Part shown: positions 1-7,805 of the stretch, one piece after another | Numbering within the stretch: the stretch's first letter is position 1 | Layout of the letters: each line of letters starts with the position of its first letter | Origin: DASSQJ01 sp963772645 | GTDB taxonomy: Bacteria; Actinomycetota; Actinomycetes; Actinomycetales; Dermatophilaceae | Direction: 5' to 3' | Assembly: GCA_963772645.1 (NCBI GenBank) | Contig: CAVYYD010000008.1 | Location: 62,001-126,000, forward strand | DNA: 64,000 bases | Translations under genes and position numbers: made by a program | The notes under the pieces: model-generated | Database searches by the model: none | What the model saw: the letters and a program-made list of their open reading frames with translations, nothing else | What the model was told of the DNA's origin: nothing

Positions 1-2
1 GC

Positions 3-614
3 GGTCCGGTCGACGTCGTCGTCCACAACGCCGCCGTGGAGACGGTCGGCCGGCTCGACGAGCTGGAGCCCGGTGACGTCGAGCGCACGGTGGCGCTCAA
101 CCTCACCGCGCCCCTGGCCCTGACCCGCCGGCTGCTCCCGGGGATGCTCGCCCGGGGCAGCGGCCACGTCGTCATGGTCTCCTCGCTCGCGGGGGTCGCC
201 ACCTTCCCGGGGCTCACCGTCTACGGCGCCACGAAGGCCGGGCTGACCCACGCCGCGTCCGCCCTGCGGCTCGAGCTCGCGGGGACCGGGGTGGGGACGA
301 CCGTGGCGGAGCTCGGCCCCGTCTCCTCCGCGATGATGGAGCGCGCCCGCCGCCATCCGTTCACCGGGTCCGCGTTCGCCAGGGTCGAGCGGCTCGGCGC
401 CCTACGCGACCTGGATCCGCGCGAGGTCGCCCGCGCGGTCCTCGACGCGGTCGAGGCGGGGCGGCCCGTCGTGCGGCTACCCCGCCGCGCCGCAGCGCTG
501 GCCGCCCTCGCCTCCCTCCCGCGCGACCTCGTGCGGCTCGCCCTGACCGGGACTCGGGCGGGAGCCCCGCTCCGGGCCGCGGCGACCGAGGCCGCGGCGA
601 GGTCGCGCCGGTGA
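3..614 (+). CDS. SDR family oxidoreductase, 5'-truncated by the window edge
   Basis: This is the C-terminal three quarters of a short-chain dehydrogenase/reductase. These cytoplasmic NAD(P)-dependent enzymes interconvert alcohols and ketones. The frame is open from base 3, before the first in-window GTG at 36, so the true start lies outside. The visible part begins in the NNAG-like motif (HNAA), then shows the catalytic Ser in VSSLAG and the YGATK motif carrying the Tyr and Lys pair. The C-terminus is Ala/Arg-rich. The substrate cannot be told. Its stop overlaps the next gene start (611), which suggests translational coupling with the acyltransferase-like gene. Confidence 0.85.
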   Translation, partial: GPVDVVVHNAAVETVGRLDELEPGDVERTVALNLTAPLALTRRLLPGMLARGSGHVVMVSSLAGVATFPGLTVYGATKAGLTHAASALRLELAGTGVGTTVAELGPVSSAMMERARRHPFTGSAFARVERLGALRDLDPREVARAVLDAVEAGRPVVRLPRRAAALAALASLPRDLVRLALTGTRAGAPLRAAATEAAARSRR

Positions 615-1398
615 CGCGGCGGCCGGTCCGCCGCAAGATCGCGGCCGCCACCTGGCGCGCCCCTGCGGAGGGACGCATCCACGCCCGGACCGAGGTCGAC
701 GTCACGGCGGCGCTCGCGCACGTCGAGATGCTGCGCCGCACCACCGGGGTCCGGGTGACCCTGACCCACCTCGTCGGCGCCGCCATGGGCCGGGCCCTGC
801 GGGCGGTACCGGAGGCCCGCGGCCGGGTCGCGTTCGGCCGGGTCGTGGCGGACGAGGCCTGCACGGTCGCGTTCGCGGTCGACATCGAGAACGGGAGCGA
901 CCTCGCGCCGGTCCGGGTCGAGGACGCCGACCGACTCTCGACGACGGAGGTCGCCCGGCGGGTCGAGGCCGCGGCCCTGGCACTGCGCGGCGACGGTGAC
1001 CGGCACCACCGACGCACCGGCTCGCTCGTGCGAGTGGGCCCTGGTGGGCGATGGGTCCGGTCATGCGCACCGCCGGCCTGATCGTCGGCGGCCTCGGCAC
1101 TCCCGCGTTCGGACAGCCGGGACGCCCGCTCGGGACCGCGTTCGTCTCCAACGTCGGCACCGTGGGCCTGGACGAGGCCTTCCTCGCGCCGGTGCCCTTC
1201 GCCAGGACCTCGGTGTACCTCGCGGTCGGCGCGGTGCGCGACCGGCCGGTGGCCGTCGACGGGGAGGTCGTCGTGCGTCCGACGACGGTGCTCGTCGCCA
1301 CGGCGGACCACCGGGTCATCGACGGCGCCCACGCGGGGCGGCTCCGGCAGGTGGTCCTCGACCACATCGCGCGTCCGGAGCTGCTGGACCGGCCCTGA
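611..1398 (+). pseudogene. 2-oxoacid dehydrogenase acyltransferase (E2)-like catalytic domain, frameshifted
   Basis: Two reading frames together make one protein resembling the catalytic domain of E2 acyltransferases, which move acyl groups to CoA. The first frame (611 to about 1030) gives the N-terminal half, with the TLTHLVGAAMGRAL helix. The second (about 1030-1398) has VSNVGTVGLDEAF and the active-site-like motif DHRVIDGAHAGRL. The break lies at about 1020-1045; the total of 788 bases is one short of a multiple of three. There is no lipoyl or peripheral-subunit-binding domain, so this is a stand-alone catalytic domain. It follows the SDR gene with a 4-base overlap. A sequencing error or true inactivation are both possible. 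Confidence 0.6.
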
Positions 1399-1431
1399 GC
1401 AGGCCGCGGTCCCGCGGCCCGCTCGCCTCGA

Positions 1432-1452
1432 TCTCCACACGATCACCACACG
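1432..1452. promoter_or_regulatory. Direct-repeat operator candidate (CCACACG, 11-bp period)
   Basis: CCACACG occurs at 1435-1441 and again at 1446-1452, exactly one 11-bp step apart, the usual spacing of OmpR/PhoB-type response-regulator sites. The 18-mer TCTCCACACGATCACCAC (1432-1449) recurs exactly at 5095-5112 upstream of another exported-protein gene. It lies about 140 bases before the 1590 start. The nearby OmpR-type regulator (5958-6641) is the obvious candidate binder, but that is inference. Confidence 0.45.
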
Positions 1453-1589
1453 GCGGCCACGAGGACCCCACGGCGTGAGGACACGCTGGCCGTGAACCGG
1501 CTGGTGGGCAGTGGGCCCGGCCGACCGGTCGAGGAGCCCGCAGGGCGGGTCGACGTCCGGGGCTCGGGACCGTTGAGGAGGTCGAGGAC

Positions 1590-4508
1590 GTGAGGACTCA
1601 CAGAAGCACGACGATGCTGGGTGCGGTCATCGCCACCGTGGCTGCGGCCGCCCTGGCCGTGCCCACCGCGTTCGCCGCAGGACCCGGAGGCGGCGGCGGC
1701 GGAGGCGGCGGAGGCGGCGGCGGAGGCGGCGGAGGAGGAGGCGGTGGCGAAACGACCACCGGCTCCATCTACTCCGACCTCGTGATCGCCCTGCGCGACG
1801 AGAACGGTGCACCGAAGCTCCAGAAGTACGTCGTCCCGGCCACCACGGAGACGGCCGAGACCATCGAGTACTGCGTCCAGCCGGTGTCCTACACGGCAAT
1901 CCCGGGCGTCGGCGAGGAGAAGAACCCGGTCGACGACCGCTGGGTGTGGCGCGTGCCGCTGCAGGGTCAGGAGATCGCCGACCCGCTGCCGGCCGACTTC
2001 ACCGGTGCCTGTGACGTGCAGCCGGAGTACACGATGTTCGTCAAGGAGGTCGAGCTCGAGCGGCTGAACCTCGTGCGGACCTCGGACGCCGTCATCACCG
2101 ACAAGCTCGGCGACGTCCTGATGAAGCTGCGCTTCGCGGACGAGATCGCCCTCGAGTCGACCGGGCGCATCGCCTACGACGACTCCGTCATCGACGCCTC
2201 GCCCGAGAACGCGGCGATCTACCAGTCACTGATGCTCACCGGGACGATCCCCGGCCTTCCCTCCAGCATGGCGGGACCGCCGGCCCTCATCGGCCCGACC
2301 CCCAAGGACGCCAGCTCGAACAGCCAGTTCGGCGCCTGGGAGCTCGCTGCCATGAACATCGGGGCGGCGGCCAGCAAGTCCACCCCGCTGACGCTCGACG
2401 CGGTCGAGTACTACAACCGGATCGCCGGCTTCCCGCCGACGGCTGACTACACCTCGACGTGGCAGGGTGGCCCGACGTTCGTCATGTCCGAGGACCCCGA
2501 CGTGGCCGACGGGATCGCCCCGACGGAGCGGTTCGTCGACTACAGCGGCTTCAGCTACAACCGCTCGGAGACCTTCAAGGGCAGCTACACCTGGCTCGAC
2601 GTGGGGACCCTGACGTGGAAGGTCGACAGGATCATCGGTGCAGTGCCGTTCACCAACCTGTCGTCGTACGCCGAGATCGGCACCAACACGCTCCACGGCG
2701 TGACGGCGTTCGCCCAGCTGGCCGACGACGTGCGGGCCCTGTGCAACTTCATCCCGGACAACACCTACCTCCCCGGCTTCTCCATGGACGTCCCGGGAGA
2801 CGACACCACCGCGGACCAGCTCACGGCGATCCACGACCCCGCGGTCGACCTCGGAACCCTGCCGGAGAACGTCTTCCAGACCTTCCCCTTCCAGATCACG
2901 GCGTCGCTGCTCAACCCGTGGGGTGGCGACACCATCGACACCGCGCAGCTGCGCCTGACGGTCGACGCCGAGGGCGCCTTCGCGGCTGGTGACGTCAGCG
3001 CGGTCTCGACCGGCGACGGCCAGATCGTCCCGTTCACCGTCGTCGACGGCAACCTCGTCGGCACGTGGGGCCCGGACACCGGGTTCCCGGTGTGGCCGGG
3101 GTACAACCTCTCCACGACGTTCGACGTCACCGTCGCGGCCGGTGCACCCACGGGCACGTACACGGTCACGCTGGAGCTCGTCGACGTCGACGCCCCGACG
3201 GTGGGCCTGGCCCACGAGACCGGGACGATCAACGTCAACGAGAACGTGACGACGCTGCTCTGGGGCAGCCCGCTGCCGAAGTACACGACGCAGGGCGCCT
3301 CGACGGCCATCCCGCTGTCGGTCTACGCACCCGAGCCGGGCACCGCTGAGCTCAACCTCACCGTCACCGGTCCCGTCGAGGACCCGGCGACGCCCGAGAG
3401 CGAGGCGCTCGCCGCCGGTGACGTCAAGGTCTTCGCGAGCAACGGCACCGAGATGGTCGCCATGCCGCTGAGCCTCGACGCCCAGGGTCGGCTCGTCGGA
3501 TCGTGGACCGCCGCGCTCTCGGCCGGCTTCACACCGGTGACCTGGTACGCGACGTTCATCGAGGGAGCACCGGTCGGCAGCTACACCCTTGGTGTCGACC
3601 TGACCGGCCGCAACCCCCTTGCCAACCCCCTCGCCCCGATCTCCGTGGTCGTCTTCGCCCCGGAGACCAACGGTGAGCAGCCGCCGGACTCCGGTGAGGA
3701 CACGACCGCACCGGTGCTCACGGTCACTCCGGAGGTCGTCAGCGGGCCAACCGTGACGTTCACTCTCACCGCGAACGAGAGCCCGGTGGACTTCACGTGC
3801 ATGCTGCAGCCGAACGGAGCGCCCGGGAATCTGGAGGCATGCACGTCGTCGGTGACCTACAGCGACCTCGCCCCCGGTGACTACGTCTTCTCGGCGCAGG
3901 CGACCGACAAGGCGCTCAACGCCTCGGAGATCGTCACCCGGGCGTGGACCGTCCTGCCCGACACCACCCCACCGGCCGTCGCGATCGAATCCGTCGACCT
4001 GGCCGGCATGACGGCGACCTTCGCGTTCAGCTCGGAGGAGCCCGGCGTGACCTTCGAGTGCACGCTGACCAAGGACGACGTCGCGGGCACCGCGGAGGAC
4101 TGCGACTCCCCCAAGGAGTACACGGACCTGGGGCCCGGGACGTACACGTTCGCGGTCGTCGGGATCGACGCGAGCGGGAACCGCTCGGAACCCGTCGTCA
4201 GCGACCCGTGGACCGTCAACCTTGCGCTCATCACGATCACTCCTGTCGGGACTCCCGGGGCCACGGCGACCTTCACGATCGCCACGGACCCGCTCGACGA
4301 GGGCGCGACCTTCGAGTGCCAGCTCATGAAGGGCAAGAGGGTGACGGTTGCCTGGACCCCGTGCGGTGACTCGCCGGTGACCTACAGCAACCTCAAGCCG
4401 GCCACGTACCTCCTGAGCGTGCGCGGCAAGGACTCTGAGGGCCACGAGTTGGCTACGGCGACCGTCGAGTGGACCGTCACCAAGGTCCCGGCGGCCAGGG
4501 CCAAGTGA
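1590..4508 (+). CDS. Large exported protein with polyglycine tract and three C-terminal Ig-like repeats
   Basis: This is a 972-residue secreted or surface protein of unknown function. A signal peptide covers residues 1-29 (ending TAFA), followed by an uninterrupted run of 21 glycines (residues 33-53). The central part (about 60-700) is rich in Thr, Asp and Pro and matches nothing I can name. From about residue 706 come three tandem units of roughly 85 residues. Each has the pattern FxC...C...Y..L.PG.Y.F...D..G, typical of bacterial Ig-like repeats with a paired cysteine. There is no LPXTG sorting signal and no C-terminal membrane segment. The GTG start at 1590 has GAGGAGG about 7 bases upstream. 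A strong hairpin follows the stop. An adhesin or matrix role is only a guess. Confidence 0.8.
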   Translation: MRTHRSTTMLGAVIATVAAAALAVPTAFAAGPGGGGGGGGGGGGGGGGGGGGGETTTGSIYSDLVIALRDENGAPKLQKYVVPATTETAETIEYCVQPVSYTAIPGVGEEKNPVDDRWVWRVPLQGQEIADPLPADFTGACDVQPEYTMFVKEVELERLNLVRTSDAVITDKLGDVLMKLRFADEIALESTGRIAYDDSVIDASPENAAIYQSLMLTGTIPGLPSSMAGPPALIGPTPKDASSNSQFGAWELAAMNIGAAASKSTPLTLDAVEYYNRIAGFPPTADYTSTWQGGPTFVMSEDPDVADGIAPTERFVDYSGFSYNRSETFKGSYTWLDVGTLTWKVDRIIGAVPFTNLSSYAEIGTNTLHGVTAFAQLADDVRALCNFIPDNTYLPGFSMDVPGDDTTADQLTAIHDPAVDLGTLPENVFQTFPFQITASLLNPWGGDTIDTAQLRLTVDAEGAFAAGDVSAVSTGDGQIVPFTVVDGNLVGTWGPDTGFPVWPGYNLSTTFDVTVAAGAPTGTYTVTLELVDVDAPTVGLAHETGTINVNENVTTLLWGSPLPKYTTQGASTAIPLSVYAPEPGTAELNLTVTGPVEDPATPESEALAAGDVKVFASNGTEMVAMPLSLDAQGRLVGSWTAALSAGFTPVTWYATFIEGAPVGSYTLGVDLTGRNPLANPLAPISVVVFAPETNGEQPPDSGEDTTAPVLTVTPEVVSGPTVTFTLTANESPVDFTCMLQPNGAPGNLEACTSSVTYSDLAPGDYVFSAQATDKALNASEIVTRAWTVLPDTTPPAVAIESVDLAGMTATFAFSSEEPGVTFECTLTKDDVAGTAEDCDSPKEYTDLGPGTYTFAVVGIDASGNRSEPVVSDPWTVNLALITITPVGTPGATATFTIATDPLDEGATFECQLMKGKRVTVAWTPCGDSPVTYSNLKPATYLLSVRGKDSEGHELATATVEWTVTKVPAARAK

Positions 4509-4531
4509 GCCCGCTGCACACCGCATGACAG

Positions 4532-4563
4532 GGAGGGGCCGCACCCACCGGTGCGGCCCCTCC
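4532..4563 (+). terminator. Strong hairpin terminator
   Basis: A perfect 14-bp stem (GGAGGGGCCGCACC at 4532-4545 with GGTGCGGCCCCTCC at 4550-4563) closes a 4-base loop, 23 bases after the stop of the large exported protein. It also argues against starting the next gene at 4525, inside the hairpin. Confidence 0.75.
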
Positions 4564-4584
4564 GTGTGGACCGAGGAGATCGTC

Positions 4585-4974
4585 GTGACCGTCTCACCAC
4601 CCGTGGACCGGACCGTGCTGGTCGTCGAGGACGAGCAAGCCGTCCGTGAGCTCCTCGAGCGCTACCTCCTGCGGGCCGGCCTGTCGGTCGTGCTCGCCCC
4701 CACCGGCGGCGAGGCGCTGCTCCAGCTCCGGCGGGCCCACCCCGACCTCGTGCTGCTCGACCTCGGCCTGCCCGACATCGACGGCACCGAGGTGCTGCGT
4801 GCCGCGGCTCCCGGCATCCCCGTCGTGATCCTCAGTGCCCGGGCGGAACCGGTGGACCGGATCGCCGGCCTGGCCGCCGGTGCGGCGGACTACGTCGGCA
4901 AGCCGTTCAGCCCGACGGAGGTCGTGCTGCGCGTCCTGGCCGTCCTGGGGCTACCCCGCCTGAACCCGGCCTGA
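4585..4974 (+). CDS. Single-domain response regulator (receiver only)
   Basis: A 129-residue stand-alone CheY-like receiver. The phosphoacceptor is Asp59 in LLDLGLPDIDG, the acidic pocket is E15-D16-E17, the switch residue is Ser84 (VILSAR) and the conserved Lys is K106 (GKPFSPTE). There is no output domain. It closely resembles the receiver of the OmpR-type regulator at 5958 (same GLPD.DG and KPFSPTEV..RV stretches), which suggests duplication and perhaps competition for the same phosphoryl donor. I chose GTG 4585 because GAGGAG precedes it and the longer frame would begin inside the terminator hairpin. Confidence 0.8.
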   Translation: MTVSPPVDRTVLVVEDEQAVRELLERYLLRAGLSVVLAPTGGEALLQLRRAHPDLVLLDLGLPDIDGTEVLRAAAPGIPVVILSARAEPVDRIAGLAAGAADYVGKPFSPTEVVLRVLAVLGLPRLNPA

Positions 4975-5011
4975 GCTCGGCGAACGCCGCGGAACCCGTC
5001 CCGCCGCGCTC

Positions 5012-5064
5012 GGCGATGTGGGTGACCATGCCGGGGGTCCCCGGATGGTGTCCCCCACATCGCC
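5012..5064. repeat. Long imperfect inverted repeat (GGCGATGTGGG / CCCACATCGCC)
   Basis: GGCGATGTGGGTGACCAT (5012-5029) faces ATGGTGTCCCCCACATCGCC (5045-5064) across a GC-rich centre. The right-arm element GTCCCCCACATCGCC recurs at 5911-5925, just upstream of the response-regulator gene. It may be a rho-independent terminator for the receiver gene, an operator, or both. Confidence 0.5.
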
Positions 5065-5094
5065 GTCGCCGCCGCGCCGAGGGGCTCGGCGCTT

Positions 5095-5115
5095 TCTCCA
5101 CACGATCACCACGCC
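5095..5115. promoter_or_regulatory. Second copy of the 18-mer upstream element
   Basis: TCTCCACACGATCACCAC (5095-5112) is identical to 1432-1449. CCACACG (5098-5104) is followed 11 bp later by CCACGCC. It sits 139 bases before the start of the small exported protein, almost the same distance as the first copy from its gene. See the entry at 1432 for the proposed regulator. Confidence 0.45.
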
Positions 5116-5233
5116 GTCTCCACCGGCCGGCCACGCCGTCCGCTCACCCTTGAGGTGGGACCGGCGACCGAGAGGCCGTCGGCCCCCGGGGCCAGGAGCG
5201 TCCGGGGCCCATCACCGAGGGAGGTGGCGAACG

Positions 5234-5821
5234 ATGTCGGCACGCAGGGCCACACGGCTCCTCGTCGGGCTGGCGGCAGCGGCCTCGACCACGCTGCTCG
5301 CCGCCCCGGCCGCCGTTGCTGCAGGGGACGCCGGCCGACCCGGGATGTGCACCGGACGCTCCGACCCGCTGACGAGGCTGAATGCCCACGCGAGCGTCTC
5401 GCCGAAGTTCGTCCTCAACGTGGAGACCGACAGCGCGGGCCTCCCCACCGGCGTGCTGATCCTCGGCAGGGGGGCCGACCGCGTGTACGTCGACGACATC
5501 TGCCGCGTCTGGCAGCACCTGCCCGGCCAGGAGCCGGACGGCGCGGGCGAGGACGTCGACGAGACCGCGACGACGGCACACGCCGTCGGCCTGGGGGCCT
5601 TGGCCGACGGGACGCCGGTCCTCGTGCGCTCCGACGTCCGCGAGAACGCCGACGGCACCTTCTTCCGCGTTCGGTACCGGGTCATGGGCCCGCACGCGGG
5701 CGGGGGCACGACCGAGCCCGGCGGGCAGGTCGACGGCTCCGAGGGCGAGCACGACGACGAGGCGTGGACCCGGGTTCCGCTCGAGGGCTGGGCCCCCCTC
5801 GACGGGATGAACCTGCGCTGA
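5234..5821 (+). CDS. Small exported protein of unknown function
   Basis: A 195-residue protein with a clear signal peptide (residues 1-30: basic MSARRATR, hydrophobic core, AVAA cleavage region). The mature part has two cysteines (MCTG and DICR) about 55 residues apart that could form a disulfide, and an acidic Gly-rich tail. I recognise no family. The ATG at 5234 is preceded by GAGGGAGGTGG; the frame is open further upstream, but that stretch includes the inverted repeat and the 18-mer and does not look coding. It lies between a receiver gene and a two-component pair and shares an upstream 18-mer with the polyglycine protein, so joint control is likely. Confidence 0.7.
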   Translation: MSARRATRLLVGLAAAASTTLLAAPAAVAAGDAGRPGMCTGRSDPLTRLNAHASVSPKFVLNVETDSAGLPTGVLILGRGADRVYVDDICRVWQHLPGQEPDGAGEDVDETATTAHAVGLGALADGTPVLVRSDVRENADGTFFRVRYRVMGPHAGGGTTEPGGQVDGSEGEHDDEAWTRVPLEGWAPLDGMNLR

Positions 5822-5840
5822 GCCGTCCGTCGCCGGGCGG

Positions 5841-5870
5841 GCCCGGGGACAGCCCGGGGACAGCCCGGGC
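5841..5870. repeat. 11-bp direct repeat (GCCCGGGGACA)
   Basis: GCCCGGGGACA stands at 5841-5851 and 5852-5862, followed by a partial third unit at 5863-5870, in the gap before the response-regulator gene. The 11-bp period would suit an OmpR-family regulator controlling its own gene; it could also be simple GC-rich slippage. Confidence 0.4.
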
Positions 5871-5957
5871 GAGGGCGGACTGGCAGCCGGCCCGGTTCGG
5901 GGCGTGGCGTCCCCCACATCGCCTGTGGCCGGGGGCCCGAGCACGCAGAATGAGGAC

Positions 5958-6641
5958 ATGGAGACGGTCCTCGTCGTCGAGGACGAACGCGACATCCGCG
6001 AGCTGCTGCGCCGCTACCTCGAGCGGGCCGGCATCGGGGTGCTGACCGCGAGCACCGGCGCCGAAGCCCTCCTCGCCCTCGAGCGGAGCGTCCCGGACCT
6101 GGTGCTCCTCGACCTGGGGCTGCCCGACGTCGACGGGATGGAGGTCCTGGACCGGGCGCGTCCGCTGGCTCCGGTCATCGTGCTCACCGCCCGCTCGACC
6201 GTCCCGGACCGGATCGTGGGGCTGCGGGCCGGCGCCGACGACTACATCACGAAGCCGTTCAGCCCCACCGAGGTCCTCCTGCGGGTGCAGGCGGTCCTCG
6301 GGCGCCGAGGGCGCGGCCGCCGGGACGTGGCCGCCCGCTCCTTCGGCACCGGGCGCCTCGTCCTCGACGAGGGCCGGCACGAGGCCGCGCTCGACGCGCA
6401 CCCGCTCCGGCTCACCCCCAGCGAGTGGTCGCTGCTCACCGCCCTGGCCAGCACACCCGGGCGGGTCTTCAGCCGGCACGAGCTCGTCGAACGGATCACC
6501 GGCGGCACCTTCGAGGGGTACGAGCGGGCCGTCGACTCGCACGTGAAGAACCTCCGGCGCAAGCTCGGCGACCACGACCAGCGGGTCGTGGAGACCGTCG
6601 TCGGCTTCGGGTACCGGCTGGCGTTGCACGCGGATGCCTGA
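5958..6641 (+). CDS. OmpR-family DNA-binding response regulator
   Basis: A 228-residue two-component regulator. The N-terminal receiver has acidic pocket E8-D9-E10, phosphoacceptor Asp52 (LLDLGLPDVDG), Thr77 and Lys99. The C-terminal winged helix (about 130-225) has the OmpR/PhoB signature RLTPSEWSLL, the recognition helix in YERAVDSHVKNLRRKL and the final GFGYRL hairpin. I chose ATG 5958; the longer frame (GTG 5904) would read through the GTCCCCCACATCGCC element. The kinase gene starts 8 bases before its stop, so the two are co-translated. Probable targets are the two genes for exported proteins upstream. Confidence 0.92.
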   Translation: METVLVVEDERDIRELLRRYLERAGIGVLTASTGAEALLALERSVPDLVLLDLGLPDVDGMEVLDRARPLAPVIVLTARSTVPDRIVGLRAGADDYITKPFSPTEVLLRVQAVLGRRGRGRRDVAARSFGTGRLVLDEGRHEAALDAHPLRLTPSEWSLLTALASTPGRVFSRHELVERITGGTFEGYERAVDSHVKNLRRKLGDHDQRVVETVVGFGYRLALHADA

Positions 6642-7680
6642 GCGGTGGCGGCTCGGTCCGATGGGGCGACGCCTCCTCGGCGGCTTCCTCGTCGTCTCGC
6701 TGTCCGTCCTCGGCGTGCACACCGTCGGCACGGTGCTCCCGCATCTCCTCGCCTCGGCCACACCGATGGAGGCCATCGACGCGGAGTGGCTCGTCGCCGC
6801 GACCGTCCTCGCCGTCGTCGCCGCGGTCGTGGTCTCGTTCGTCGTCGCCGTGCGGCTGGCGACCCCGATGCGGGTCATCACGAGCCTGGCGCGGGCGTTC
6901 GCCGCCGGCGACCACTCCGTGCGGATCCCGGGGACGCGCCGCCCCGAGCTCGCCGAGCTCGTCGCGGCCCTCGACGCAGCGGCCGGCGAGGTCGAGCGCT
7001 CCGAGCGGGCCCGCCGGCGGTACACCGACGAGATCGCGCACGAGCTGCGGACGCCGCTGACCGCGCTCCAGGCCGGGCTCGAGGAGCTGCGCGACGGCCT
7101 CGTGCCGCCGGACCCCCGGCTCCTCGCCGCCCTGCACGACCAGGCGACCCGCCTCGGCCGGGTCGTCGAGGACCTCGCCCAGCTCTCGGCCGCCGAGTCC
7201 CACGGGTTGCAGCTGAGCCTCGAGGAGGTCGACCTCGGCCGGGTCGCCGCGTTGGCGCTCGCGTCGCGGGAGGGGTCGATGCTCGCCGCCGGGCTCGTCG
7301 TGGACCGGGACCTCGAGGAGGGCGTGGTCGTCTCCGGCGACCCCGACCGGCTCCACCAGGTCGTGGGCAACCTGCTCGCCAACACCCGTTACTGCCGCCC
7401 GGGCGACGAGGTCGCGGTCCGCGTGCGGGCGCGGGACGGCTGGGGTGTCGTCGAGGTGGTGGACACCGGGCCGGGGTTCGCTCCGGGCGAGCTGGCCCAC
7501 GCGTTCGAGCGCGGGTGGCGGGGCCCGACCGCGGAGGGGACCGAGGGCTCGGGGCTGGGTCTGGCGATCGTCCGCAGCCTGGTCGTGGCCCAGGGCGGCA
7601 CCGTGCGGCTGGCGAACGGGCCCAACGGGGGGACCATCGCCCGGGTCGCCCTCCAGCTGGCTCCGGGTGCGGCGGCCTGA
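6634..7680 (+). CDS. Sensor histidine kinase, two membrane segments
   Basis: A 348-residue kinase partnering the preceding regulator. Two membrane helices (about 13-35 and 52-74) enclose a very short, 15-20 residue outer loop, so it probably senses the membrane or a partner protein rather than a large ligand. HAMP follows (about 75-125), then the phosphoacceptor His136 in DEIAHELRTPLTAL, an N-box (NLLANTRY), DTGPGFAPGE (G1) and GSGLGLAIVR (G2). The ATPase core seems complete. The start overlaps the regulator gene by 8 bases. Confidence 0.92.
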   Translation: MPERWRLGPMGRRLLGGFLVVSLSVLGVHTVGTVLPHLLASATPMEAIDAEWLVAATVLAVVAAVVVSFVVAVRLATPMRVITSLARAFAAGDHSVRIPGTRRPELAELVAALDAAAGEVERSERARRRYTDEIAHELRTPLTALQAGLEELRDGLVPPDPRLLAALHDQATRLGRVVEDLAQLSAAESHGLQLSLEEVDLGRVAALALASREGSMLAAGLVVDRDLEEGVVVSGDPDRLHQVVGNLLANTRYCRPGDEVAVRVRARDGWGVVEVVDTGPGFAPGELAHAFERGWRGPTAEGTEGSGLGLAIVRSLVVAQGGTVRLANGPNGGTIARVALQLAPGAAA

Positions 7681-7805
7681 GCCGGGCGAGGGCTCGGGCC
7701 ACCGGCGCCGTGCCGCGGCCGGCGGATGCCGCCGGGTGGCCGCGCGACCCGGCGGCTCGGCTGCTAGACAGGAAGTGCAGCCCACCCCCTGACCGAGGAG
7801 CGAGC

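Noticed and set aside
611..1398. Programmed frameshift in the acyltransferase-like gene
   Set aside because: No slippery heptamer or following pseudoknot was evident; a mutation or sequence error is simpler.
2226..4544. Long minus-strand frame of 772 codons
   Set aside because: It is antisense to the exported protein, with Arg/Gly/Asp/Val-rich composition and no motif; a GC-skew shadow.
5682..7385. Long minus-strand frame across the two-component genes
   Set aside because: Ser/Arg/Ala-rich, no recognisable domain, fully antisense to well-supported genes.
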